From: an uncultured Collinsella sp.
GTDB taxonomy: Bacteria; Actinomycetota; Coriobacteriia; Coriobacteriales; Coriobacteriaceae
Reading direction: 5' to 3'
Length of the DNA: 43,298 bases
Assembly: GCA_902470345.1 (NCBI GenBank)
Contig: CABRGB010000010.1
Span: 1-43,298 of the forward strand
This document shows positions 24,348-32,382 of the stretch, piece after piece. The stretch's first letter is position 1; each line of letters opens with the position of its first letter. The notes beneath the pieces are model-generated. The model had not been told where the DNA came from and made no database searches. It saw only the letters and a program-made list of their open reading frames with translations. The position numbers were made by a program, and so were the translations under genes.

Positions 24348-25529
24348 ATGAAAGAACTCTCCAACCGTACGGCGACATTCACCGATTCGGTCATCCGCCG
24401 CATGACGCGCATCTCCAATAAGTACGGTGCCGTCAACCTCTCGCAGGGCTTCCCTGACTTCGATCCTCCGGCACAGCTGCTCGAGAGCCTCAGCACCATC
24501 GCGACCGACCCCAAGCCGCTCTATCACCAGTACTCCATCACTTGGGGCTCCCAGGCCGTGCGCGAGGCGCTCGCGGCCAAGCAGGAGCACTTTATGGGCT
24601 TGCCGATCAACCCCAACGAGAACATCGTAGTCACCTGCGGCTCCACCGAGGCCATGATGGCCGCCATGATGACGGTTACGAACCCCGGAGACAAGGTCGT
24701 CATCTTCTCGCCGTTCTACGAGAACTACGGCGCCGACACGATTCTCTCGGGCGCTGAGCCCATCTATGTGCCGCTCAACCCGCCCACGTTCGACTTCGAT
24801 CGCGAGGTTCTCGAGGCCGCCTTCCGCGACAACGATCCCAAGGCAATCGTCATGTGCAACCCTTCCAATCCCTGCGGCAAGGTCTTTACGCGCGAGGAGC
24901 TCACTTTTATTGCCGACCTGTGCAAAAAGTACGATGCCTACTGCATCACCGACGAGGTCTACGAGCACATCGTCTACGCGCCCCACGAGCATGTCTATAT
25001 GGCCACGCTGCCCGGCATGTTCGAGCGCACCATCAGCTGCAGCTCGCTGTCCAAGACCTACTCCATCACCGGTTGGCGCCTGGGCTACACCATCGCCCCG
25101 GCCGAGATTACCGAGCGCATCAAGAAGGTCCACGACTTCCTCACCGTGGGTGCCGCCGCTCCCCTGCAGGAAGCCGTCGTTACCGCCCTCTACTTCGACG
25201 ACAGCTATTACGATGAGGTCCTCGACCTCTACACCGCCAAGCGCGACCTGTTCTGTCAGGGACTCGACAGCATCGGTCTTGAGCATAACGTGCCGCAGGG
25301 CGCCTACTACGTCATGATGGACATCTCTGAGTTTGGTTACGACAGCGACCTCAACTTCTGCGAGGATCTCGCCTCCAAGGTTGGCGTGGGCGCCGTTCCC
25401 GGCTCGAGCTTCTTCCGTGAGCCCGTCAACCATCTGATTCGTTTCCACTTTGCCAAGCGAGACGAGACGCTTAACGCGGCGCTGGAGAACCTCAAGTCGC
25501 TACGTGATAAAATCAAGCCGCGCGGGTAA
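24348..25529 (+). CDS. Class I/II aminotransferase (aspartate aminotransferase-like)
   Basis: 393 residues from ATG 24348 (GAAAGGAC). A PLP enzyme that transfers amino groups between amino acids and 2-oxo acids. NLSQGFPDFDPP is the substrate-gating start, NPSNPCGKVF the cofactor strand, and SSLSKTYSITGWRLGY holds the Schiff-base lysine. The C-terminal RFHFAKRDE carries the carboxylate-binding Arg. It matches the I-gamma-like aspartate/aromatic group. The precise substrate cannot be read from sequence. Confidence 0.88.
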   Translation: MKELSNRTATFTDSVIRRMTRISNKYGAVNLSQGFPDFDPPAQLLESLSTIATDPKPLYHQYSITWGSQAVREALAAKQEHFMGLPINPNENIVVTCGSTEAMMAAMMTVTNPGDKVVIFSPFYENYGADTILSGAEPIYVPLNPPTFDFDREVLEAAFRDNDPKAIVMCNPSNPCGKVFTREELTFIADLCKKYDAYCITDEVYEHIVYAPHEHVYMATLPGMFERTISCSSLSKTYSITGWRLGYTIAPAEITERIKKVHDFLTVGAAAPLQEAVVTALYFDDSYYDEVLDLYTAKRDLFCQGLDSIGLEHNVPQGAYYVMMDISEFGYDSDLNFCEDLASKVGVGAVPGSSFFREPVNHLIRFHFAKRDETLNAALENLKSLRDKIKPRG

Positions 25530-25556
25530 GGACGGCCCGGCAACTAAAGCAACCAA

Positions 25557-25597
25557 AGAAGCCCCGCACCGCCCGCCGCGTTGCAGGGCTTCTTTTT
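25557..25597 (+). terminator. Terminator after the aminotransferase gene
   Basis: AGAAGCCC (25557-25564) and GGGCTTCT (25586-25593) pair across a 21-base loop, followed by T5. Confidence 0.8.
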
Positions 25598-25670
25598 ATA
25601 GCGCTTTCTTAAATGGTTTAGAGCTCCATACTTTAGTCACGGAGCAACTCGTCCCAGAGAGAGGAATACT

Positions 25671-26561
25671 ATGGCAGAGCAGCAGCTTATCGGAGCACTC
25701 GAGGCCGGCGGTACCAAGATGGTCTGCGCCACGGGCTATGCGGACGGTACGGTCCTGGAGCGCGAGCAAATTGCGACCACGACCCCGCAGGAAACCGTCG
25801 AGGCCGTCAACGCATGGTTTGCCGACAAGGGCATCGCCGCCCTGGGCATCGGCGCCTTTGGCCCCACCGCGGTCAACCCTGCCTCGCCCCAGTACGGCAA
25901 GATCTTGGAGACGCCCAAGACCGCATGGCGTTACTTTGACCTACTGGGCACCATCCAAAACGAACTCAAGGTCCCCTGCGGCTACGATACCGACGTCAAC
26001 GTCGCCTGCTTGGGCGAGGTCACCTTTGGTTGCGCTCAGGGCCTCACCGACGTGGTGTACCTGACAATCGGTACCGGCGTGGGTGCCGGCGTGCTCTCGG
26101 GCGGTCAGCTCGTGCATGGCATGATGCATCCCGAGGCCGGCCACATCCTGGTCACGCGCGACCCGCGCGACACCATTGGCGAGCATAGCGCCTGCCCCTT
26201 CCACGACAACTGCCTCGAGGGCCTCATCGCCGGCCCCGGTGTTAAAAAGCGCTGGGATGGCAAGAGCGCCGGAGACATGGCCGATGACCCGGAGGCCATG
26301 GACCTGCTCGCAGGCTACCTGGCACAGGCGCTCATGACCTACACGCTGTGCTACGCGCCGCAAAAGATCATCATCGGCGGCGGCGTGGCCGACCACACCC
26401 CCATCGTGCCGCTCGCCCGCAAAAAGTGCGCTGAGATGCTCCACGGCTATATCGTCACGCCCGAGGTCAACGACATCAACTCCTACATTGTCAATAACAG
26501 CCTCGAGGGCAAGCAGGGCATCATGGGTTGCCTCGCCCTGGGCGCCCAGGCGCTCCAGTAA
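25671..26561 (+). CDS. scrK: ROK-family fructokinase
   Basis: 296 residues from ATG 25671 (GAGAGGAA upstream). It phosphorylates fructose with ATP (ScrK-like). GALEAGGTKMVCATG is the phosphate-binding start, TIGTGVGAGVLSGGQ is the ROK core, and HPEAGHILV with CPFHDNCLEG is the zinc site typical of bacterial fructokinases. It is a single-gene unit with its own terminator. No sugar transporter is adjacent. Substrate assignment is by family, so another hexose is possible. Confidence 0.88.
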   Translation: MAEQQLIGALEAGGTKMVCATGYADGTVLEREQIATTTPQETVEAVNAWFADKGIAALGIGAFGPTAVNPASPQYGKILETPKTAWRYFDLLGTIQNELKVPCGYDTDVNVACLGEVTFGCAQGLTDVVYLTIGTGVGAGVLSGGQLVHGMMHPEAGHILVTRDPRDTIGEHSACPFHDNCLEGLIAGPGVKKRWDGKSAGDMADDPEAMDLLAGYLAQALMTYTLCYAPQKIIIGGGVADHTPIVPLARKKCAEMLHGYIVTPEVNDINSYIVNNSLEGKQGIMGCLALGAQALQ

Positions 26562-26649
26562 AGGACACATCAACGGGGCGCGACGTAGCCAAGCTCGCAA
26601 AACGCCTGGACAAAGCCGTCACGCCCCGCAGGAGCCCTCAAACGCACAG

Positions 26650-26690
26650 GGCCGCCTAGGACCAAGCAAAACGTCCTAGGCGGCCTTTTT
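26650..26690. terminator. Strong terminator between fructokinase and VanZ genes
   Basis: A perfect 13-bp stem (26650-26662 with 26673-26685) followed by TTTTT. It serves the plus-strand fructokinase, and its right arm overlaps the end of the convergent minus-strand gene. Confidence 0.9.
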
Positions 26691-27125
26691 GGTACATATC
26701 AGCGACCGTAAGAGATATCGGAGCACGACACCTGTCGTCGCCCCACAGCAGTCGATCATCACATCGGTAATCATGCCGGCGCGACCGGGCACAAAAAGCT
26801 GGATCGTCTCGTCGATAGAGGGAACAAGCAGCAAGAACACCGCCGTGGGCAGCAACGCATCAAACGTGCGCCGGCCTTCGAGGTCAAAGGCGTGCGTCGC
26901 CAAGATGCCAAGCACCATGTACTCGGTAAAATGAGCGCACTTGCGCACGACGAAGTTGGTCACCCACTCGTATGGAAGCCCCAGGGCCTGCAAAAAGCCG
27001 CGAATGGATTCCATGATCGACAGGCTCAACGAACCAGACCCCGTACCGGGAACCAGCGAATTGCCCCAAATGACGAGCACCATGACGCAGGCGGCAAGCG
27101 CCCATGTTCGATCGACCTTAACCAT
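26676..27125 (-). CDS. VanZ-like membrane protein
   Basis: 149 residues from ATG 27125 (GGAGG 12 bases upstream; a GTG at 27146 would overlap the upstream gene). Four hydrophobic segments and the VanZ-family pattern are present: VRKCAHFTEYMVLGIL with the His-Glu pair, then SIDETIQLFVPGRAGMITDVMIDCCG. It is an integral membrane protein. VanZ homologues have been linked to glycopeptide tolerance, but most have no known role. It follows the Ala-rich membrane gene by 7 bases, so the two are probably one transcript. Confidence 0.8.
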   Translation of the reverse strand: MVKVDRTWALAACVMVLVIWGNSLVPGTGSGSLSLSIMESIRGFLQALGLPYEWVTNFVVRKCAHFTEYMVLGILATHAFDLEGRRTFDALLPTAVFLLLVPSIDETIQLFVPGRAGMITDVMIDCCGATTGVVLRYLLRSLICTKKAA

Positions 27126-27132
27126 GCGGCGA

Positions 27133-28584
27133 TTATGCCTCCGCACGCAGCGGCGTAAAGCTGGCGGTACCGCCCTCGATAACGCTCAGATAGGCACGGC
27201 CCGTGCGCTTGACGGCCGCAGACTGCAGACGGTTGATCTCTTCCTCGAGAATCTGATTGACGCGCTCATGCCGACGGTTTTCCATAACGCCGGCAGCGAT
27301 AGCCTCGGCGCGCTCGATACCCTCGCGCGAGATACGCGCGGTATCCTCGGGAAGCACGGAACTGTGGCGGCCGACATAGACGGAGGCAACCGAGATAGGT
27401 GAGGCTGCAGGCGTGGGCACCGCCACGGGGGCGGGCTCGGCGACCTCGTCCATGATCGCTATGGCGGCGATCCACATGTCCTCGTGGCCCGAATAATCGG
27501 CCATGGGGACATCTTCCTCAAGAGAGGCATCGGGGAGGCTGCCGGTATCCACGCGATCCTGGATATCGATAGAAGCAGTGATAGCGGCGGGCTCGTCCAA
27601 ATCGGCAAGATCCGCACCCTTGGCATCGGAAATGATGGGCATGCTGGCGAGTTTGGCGTTGTACGGCACTGCCTCCGCGGCCTGCATTTGAGCCGAAGCG
27701 CCCCAAAGCGAGCTTTCGGCAGCACGGCGAGCGGCGATGGTCTCCTCGTCGACAGCCAGGGGCTCATCGGCAAAGGGATCGGCAGAGGGAGCCGCCTGAG
27801 CTGCACCCTGCTGACCGGTCGAAGCGGCCGCCGCGGCAGAGGTGTACGCAGCCGACGACGCGCCGTTATAGGCGGCATTGTTGGCGGCGTTGGCCACAAG
27901 CGCCACGAAGGCTGCGGTGCTACCCGCAGGGGCGGCGTGAGAGCCCGAGACGGCGCGTGCGGCAGCGGCAATGTCATCGCGATTGTAAGAACCGGTCTTT
28001 CCACCGTTGGTGAGCTCGTCGATTGCAACCTGGTAGACATCGCGCGAACGCGCGGGATCGCAGCTGACCGGGGAATCGTCATCGAGAATACTGTCGATCA
28101 TAGACCAAGCCTCGGCCTCATCCATGGCGTTAGCCGCGCGCGCGATGGTGGGAACGCCATCGTCGGCGTGGCGGCGCTGGAACGCACCGGTCAGGCCGGA
28201 GAGAAATGCGGAAGAAGGCTGTGCGGCATTGGCCTGATCAGCCGGTGCCGCAGGCTGAGGCATCGCCCCCTGCTGCTGCGCGGGAATCGAAGCGGTCTTG
28301 AACTCGTTGTGGGTCCGGCCAAACTGAGCTGCGCCGCCCACGGCATCGGGCTCAAACAGGCGGCCATCGTGTTCGGCACGATACTCGGAGATGCCCAGCG
28401 AGGCGGCGTAGATACCCACGCCCACCACCGCACCAACGGCAAAGGGAACCGCGCCCGCGACAACCGTCTCGTTGACCGACGAGAACGGCAACGTCGCGGC
28501 ATACATCACCACGGGGGCGGCAAGGCCGATCCCACAGGAAAGTCCGGCAAGGACTGCTCGTTGTGTTGCATCAGAAGAAGCCAT
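27133..28584 (-). CDS. Ala-rich membrane-anchored protein
   Basis: 483 residues from ATG 28584 (GGGGAG upstream). Two hydrophobic helices near residues 11-30 and 41-61 form a hairpin, leaving a long cytoplasmic part that is Ala/Pro/Gln-rich and probably disordered (~90-400). The C-terminal ~80 residues are charged and helical (GIERAEAIAAGVMENRRHER), then end in a basic strand-like segment. No enzymatic motif was found. It is upstream of and probably co-transcribed with the VanZ-like gene. Confidence 0.75.
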   Translation of the reverse strand: MASSDATQRAVLAGLSCGIGLAAPVVMYAATLPFSSVNETVVAGAVPFAVGAVVGVGIYAASLGISEYRAEHDGRLFEPDAVGGAAQFGRTHNEFKTASIPAQQQGAMPQPAAPADQANAAQPSSAFLSGLTGAFQRRHADDGVPTIARAANAMDEAEAWSMIDSILDDDSPVSCDPARSRDVYQVAIDELTNGGKTGSYNRDDIAAAARAVSGSHAAPAGSTAAFVALVANAANNAAYNGASSAAYTSAAAAASTGQQGAAQAAPSADPFADEPLAVDEETIAARRAAESSLWGASAQMQAAEAVPYNAKLASMPIISDAKGADLADLDEPAAITASIDIQDRVDTGSLPDASLEEDVPMADYSGHEDMWIAAIAIMDEVAEPAPVAVPTPAASPISVASVYVGRHSSVLPEDTARISREGIERAEAIAAGVMENRRHERVNQILEEEINRLQSAAVKRTGRAYLSVIEGGTASFTPLRAEA

Positions 28585-28824
28585 GAGCTCTCCCCATCTT
28601 CCAGCACCCAAATCGCATCATTTAGTTGGCTGCGCGAGAGAAGATGAAGCGGGACATGCGTCCCAAAGCAACGGTATATGGTTCGTTTCATCTGCGCTTT
28701 CCGTCGCGAAGCTTAAAAGTTATTATGCGAAACCGACCCTCCGATTGCAAGCGATGAGGCCGGATTGTGGCTCGAAAACTGCTGCCTGCCGGTCATAAGG
28801 TCAAAAAATGTTGTCGAGTGGCGC
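28585..28824. other. Intergenic region upstream of the Ala-rich protein gene
   Basis: About 240 bases with no supportable gene. It should hold the promoter of the minus-strand gene; none is convincing. Confidence 0.35.
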
Positions 28825-28825
28825 C

Positions 28826-28858
28826 GTAAAGAAAGGGCCGGGGCATAAACCCGGCCCG
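28826..28858 (-). terminator. Terminator of rho
   Basis: On the minus strand CGGGCCGGG and CCCCGGCCC pair around TTTATG (28835-28858) and are followed by TTTCTTT. Confidence 0.85.
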
Positions 28859-28898
28859 ATTGTCCATTCGTATGGCGGTTTTGCGTGCAGTTTATAGT

Positions 28899-31466
28899 CT
28901 AAAACGTCTGCTCGTAGTCACTATGCTTTTTGGCCGAACGCACCAGGAACTCCTGGTTGGTGTTGGTGCCCTTAAGACCCTTGATAAACGACGCCGCCGC
29001 GCGCTCGGTGTTGTTCATACCGGCGAGGATGCGACGCAGGCCGAAGACAAACGGGCGCATCTGCTCGTCAACCAGAAGGTCCTCGTTGCGCGTACCGGAG
29101 GCAACGGGATCGATGGCCGGGAAGATGCGGCGGTCGGCAAGATCGCGGTCGAGCTTGAGCTCCATGTTGCCGGTGCCCTTGAACTCCTCAAAGATGACCT
29201 CGTCCATCTTGGAGCCGGTGTCAATGAGGGCGGAGGCGAGAATGGTAAGAGAGCCGCCGTTTTCGATATTGCGGGCTGCACCCAAGAAGCGCTTGGGCGG
29301 GTAGAGCGCCGCCGAATCGACACCGCCCGAAAGGATGCGGCCGGAGGCGGGTGCCGCCAAGTTGTAGGCGCGGGCAAGGCGTGTGATGGAGTCGAGCACC
29401 ACCACGACATCGCCACCCAGCTCCACAATGCGTTTGGCGCGCTCGATAACAAGCTCGGCCACGCGGGTGTGGTTGTCGGCAGGCATATCGAAGGTCGAGG
29501 CCACGACCTCGCCCTTGATGGAGCGTTGCATATCGGTGACCTCTTCGGGGCGCTCGTCGACGAGCAGGCAGATGAGGTGCACCTCGGGGTTGTTGATCGA
29601 GATGGACTGGCAGATCTTCTTAAGGATAGTTGTCTTGCCGGCCTTGGGCGGCGACACGATCAGGCCACGCTGGCCCTTGCCGATCGGCGACACGATATCG
29701 ATAGCGCGACCGGTGATGGAATCCTTGCCGTGCTCCATGCGCAACGGCTCGTTGGGATAGACCGGGGTAAGGTCGCCGAACTTGGGGCGGTTGCGGATCT
29801 GCTCGGGATCCATGCCGTTAACGGTCGTGATCTTGGCGAGGCCGGCGCGCTTGTCGCCGCCGCGCGAGGGGCGCAGCGAGCCCTCGATGACATCGCCCGT
29901 GCGCAGGCGTGCGGAGCGGATAAGGTAAGCGGGGACGAAGGCATCCTCGTTGGACTTCATGTAACCGTGGGCATGGATGATACCGGAGCTGTCCGGGCGA
30001 ATCTGCAGGATGCCCTTAATATCGCGGAAGCCCTCGGCCTTCGCGGCGGTGGTGTAGATCTCCTCGACGAGCTCGGCCTTCTTCTTGCCGGTCGTCTCGA
30101 TCTCGAACTCTTTTGCCTTCTCGCGCAACTCGGCGACCTTCATGGCCGCAAGCTCCTCGCGCGAAAGCGTGGGCTCGGTGGGGGCGGCGTTGCGCTCCTT
30201 GTTGCGCTGTTTGCGGTCGCGCTGACGGCTGCGGCGGTCGTTGTTGCGATCGTCCTTGCGGTCGTTGCGCTCGTCGTTGCGCTTGTGCTGACGGCGGTTG
30301 GGGCGGGCGCCCTCTTCGGTCTCGACGCCCCCGTCAGCCGCGGCTGCGGGCGCATCGGTACCGGACGAGGCCCCGCCCTCTGCCTTGGCGTCGGCGTTGA
30401 CATGAGCACTGGAATCGGCGTCGCCCTGCTGCTCGGCAACCTTGGCCCTTGCGGACTTCTTGCGCGTGCGCTTGGGCTTCTCAGTTGCCAGCTGATCGGC
30501 GTTCTCGGCCTCGGAAGCGGCATCGGCGGTTGCGTCAGAGGACTTATCGTCGACGGGCTTGGCCTCGGCGTCGGGCTTGGCCTTCGCCTTCGTCGAGCGC
30601 TTTGCCGCAGTGCGACAACTACGGCCGGGACGAACATCGGCGGGCTCGGCATCGACAGATGCGGGAGCCTCGGTGGACGGAGCGTCCCGGACCGGGGTAT
30701 CGGCCGTAGCCGCGGGCTCGGCCGTCACCGCTGCGCTCTGAGCAGCAGCTGCTGCGGCAGCGGCTTTCTCGGCCTCAACATACGCCTTGGGCTTGCGGCC
30801 GCGACGATGCGGTCGCAGAGCCGGGTCAACGGCGGGAACCTCGCTGGTCTCAGCGGGTGCAACGGACTCAGCGGAGGGAGCGCCCTCCCCTGCCGCAGAG
30901 CGAGCCGGAGCTTCAGCGACCTCAGGAGTCGATTGCTCGACGGGCTGCTGCGTCTTGGCTGCCGCACGGCGACGCGTGCGCGGTGCCGGCTTCTCGGCCA
31001 TCTGCTCGGCAGCAGGAGCCTCGTTGGCCGCCGGGGCCTCGGGGGCGACCGGCGCGGCAAGCTCGGTCAATGCCGCGGCCTCGCGCTCGGCAGCGCGACG
31101 GCGGGCACGCACAACCTGGGCCTCGCTGATTTGTGCCAGTGCACGGGCCTGCGCGACCTCATCGGAAATGGGGGCCGAAGCATCGGCGGCAGCGGGCCGC
31201 TTCGCGCGCGTGGTGCGCGTCGTGCGACGCTTGGGCTTTGTAGCCTCCTCGCCGTCCGCAGCAGGCTTGGCCACACGACGCGTGCGCTTGGGCTTAGCGG
31301 GTGCAGCCTCCTCGATAGCAGCGGACGTGGTGGGCGTGGCGGCCTTAGGCGCCTCGGGAGCCGAGACCTGCGCCGGCGCGGGCACCACGGTCTGGTCCGA
31401 CGTAACCGGTGCAGCGGGAGCCGTTTGCGTCGTCGTTATTTCGTTATCTTGTTGTTGATCAGACAC
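28899..31466 (-). CDS. rho: Transcription termination factor Rho with long N-terminal extension
   Basis: 855 residues from GTG 31466. The C-terminal ~420 residues are a full Rho: the Rho-N motif starts at about residue 434 (LSREELAAMKVAELREKAKE), the cold-shock RNA-binding domain follows (ILQIRPDSSGIIHAHGYM), then the ATPase with P-loop SPPKAGKTTILKK, the VDERPEEVTDM strand, the VVVVLDSITRLARAYN Walker B, and the C-terminal GTRNEDLLV block. The first ~430 residues are low-complexity Ala/Pro/Glu with many Lys/Arg clusters (PKRTRRVAK, PKRRTTRTTRAKR), ending in an Arg/Asn/Asp-rich stretch. This extension is larger than in most bacteria and is likely disordered and RNA-binding. Rho ends transcripts by 5'-to-3' translocation. 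Confidence 0.95.
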   Translation of the reverse strand: MSDQQQDNEITTTQTAPAAPVTSDQTVVPAPAQVSAPEAPKAATPTTSAAIEEAAPAKPKRTRRVAKPAADGEEATKPKRRTTRTTRAKRPAAADASAPISDEVAQARALAQISEAQVVRARRRAAEREAAALTELAAPVAPEAPAANEAPAAEQMAEKPAPRTRRRAAAKTQQPVEQSTPEVAEAPARSAAGEGAPSAESVAPAETSEVPAVDPALRPHRRGRKPKAYVEAEKAAAAAAAAQSAAVTAEPAATADTPVRDAPSTEAPASVDAEPADVRPGRSCRTAAKRSTKAKAKPDAEAKPVDDKSSDATADAASEAENADQLATEKPKRTRKKSARAKVAEQQGDADSSAHVNADAKAEGGASSGTDAPAAAADGGVETEEGARPNRRQHKRNDERNDRKDDRNNDRRSRQRDRKQRNKERNAAPTEPTLSREELAAMKVAELREKAKEFEIETTGKKKAELVEEIYTTAAKAEGFRDIKGILQIRPDSSGIIHAHGYMKSNEDAFVPAYLIRSARLRTGDVIEGSLRPSRGGDKRAGLAKITTVNGMDPEQIRNRPKFGDLTPVYPNEPLRMEHGKDSITGRAIDIVSPIGKGQRGLIVSPPKAGKTTILKKICQSISINNPEVHLICLLVDERPEEVTDMQRSIKGEVVASTFDMPADNHTRVAELVIERAKRIVELGGDVVVVLDSITRLARAYNLAAPASGRILSGGVDSAALYPPKRFLGAARNIENGGSLTILASALIDTGSKMDEVIFEEFKGTGNMELKLDRDLADRRIFPAIDPVASGTRNEDLLVDEQMRPFVFGLRRILAGMNNTERAAASFIKGLKGTNTNQEFLVRSAKKHSDYEQTF

Positions 31467-31728
31467 AGTGTTTGCTCAACTTTCTTTTCAAGCCCTGCGA
31501 TCACATGCTCCCTGCATATACCTTCAGGGCGGCTAAACAGTCTAGCTCCGTCCAAAAAGCGACGGGCATCATTGATCTGTATCGAGATGATTGCGTCAAA
31601 TTCGCAGCATCAGTGTAACACAACCGCCACCACCTGCAACTTAGTCATCGGGGACGTTCTTAAACGACCAGTCAAAAGGAACACTCTTTACAAAGTTTCA
31701 GCGTATGCCATCGCCACGTCATAAGTTA

Positions 31729-31785
31729 CGGTGAAATAGTTCCCAACTCCCGGCAGACACCTCTCAAACAGGAACTATTCCACCG
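31729..31785. repeat. Hairpin element between rho and argS
   Basis: 31729-31743 and 31771-31785 form a 15-bp stem with one mismatch (CGGTGAAATAGTTCC and its near complement). Confidence 0.7.
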
Positions 31786-31888
31786 CAACCCATCAGAAGG
31801 AGGCAGATCAAACCTCAAATCTCAAGAAGACGGGACAACTGAAGAGCAAGGCCATCGGTCCCAATATCAATACACCACGAATCGAGCC

Positions 31889-32019
31889 CATCTACTACGT
31901 TTGCCCCTGCACCCCTGACCATACTCGCTATTTTTTTGAAAGTCACAAGCCAGCTACCTGCGGGTTTAATATTGCGATTTTCGGCGTGGTTCGAGGTACG
32001 CACTTAAACGTAGTAGATG
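31889..32019. mobile_element. MITE-like element 1 (131 bp)
   Basis: Perfect 14-bp terminal inverted repeats, CATCTACTACGTTT (31889-31902) and its complement (32006-32019). No transposase frame is inside. The TIR core TACTACG is shared with the element at 32118. Confidence 0.5.
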
Positions 32020-32072
32020 CCCCTAGTTATTGGCAGAAGGTGTTCCGCCGTTCCTCAACGGGACAACAATGA

Positions 32073-32091
32073 TCCGTTTTCCTCCGTCCCC
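32073..32091. repeat. GGGAC-box repeat, copy A
   Basis: A 19-base block (TCCGTTTTCCTCCGTCCCC) repeated exactly at 41409-41427. Related flanking sequence and hairpin-forming ability are present at both sites. Confidence 0.55.
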
Positions 32092-32117
32092 AAAGGGGTC
32101 ATTTTCAAAAATATGGC

Positions 32118-32247
32118 GGTTTACTACGATGAATCGCTCAACCGCGACCACACCAAAACCCGAAAAAGTAAAACCCCAGCTAGACGGCTTGCACTTTTCG
32201 GTGAAAAGCCCGTGTGGTTGGATTCCCCAAATTCATCGTAGTAAACC
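32118..32247. mobile_element. MITE-like element 2 (130 bp)
   Basis: Perfect 17-bp terminal inverted repeats (32118-32134 and 32231-32247), and partial matching continues inside. Same length class and TACTACG core as the element at 31889. Confidence 0.55.
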
Positions 32248-32303
32248 GGTATAGTTGCGATTTAGTAGCATTTCCCAACACACCAAAAAGCCCCGCCAAA
32301 CGC

Positions 32304-32335
32304 AAAAAGCCCGACCTCCGCATGGAGATCGGGCT
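32304..32335 (-). terminator. Terminator of argS
   Basis: On the minus strand, a 12-bp stem with one mismatch (arms 32324-32335 and 32308-32319) and an ATGC loop, followed by TTTTT. Confidence 0.85.
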
Positions 32336-32382
32336 TATAGGGCTCAGCAAAGCCGAACCTACACGGTCAAATGACCCGCAGC

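Larger units (their letters stand above)
31467..32300. other. ~830-base repeat-rich interval between rho and argS
   Basis: No coding gene is supported. It holds a hairpin (31729-31785), two ~130-bp palindrome-bounded elements (31889-32019 and 32118-32247) and a GGGAC-box element (32041-32110). The rho promoter and leader should lie at the left end. Confidence 0.6.

Noticed and set aside
28860..31724. 954-codon open frame on the plus strand
   Set aside because: It is antisense to rho, is built of Gly/Leu/Arg-rich low-complexity sequence and has no homology features; GC-rich third positions leave the opposite strand open.
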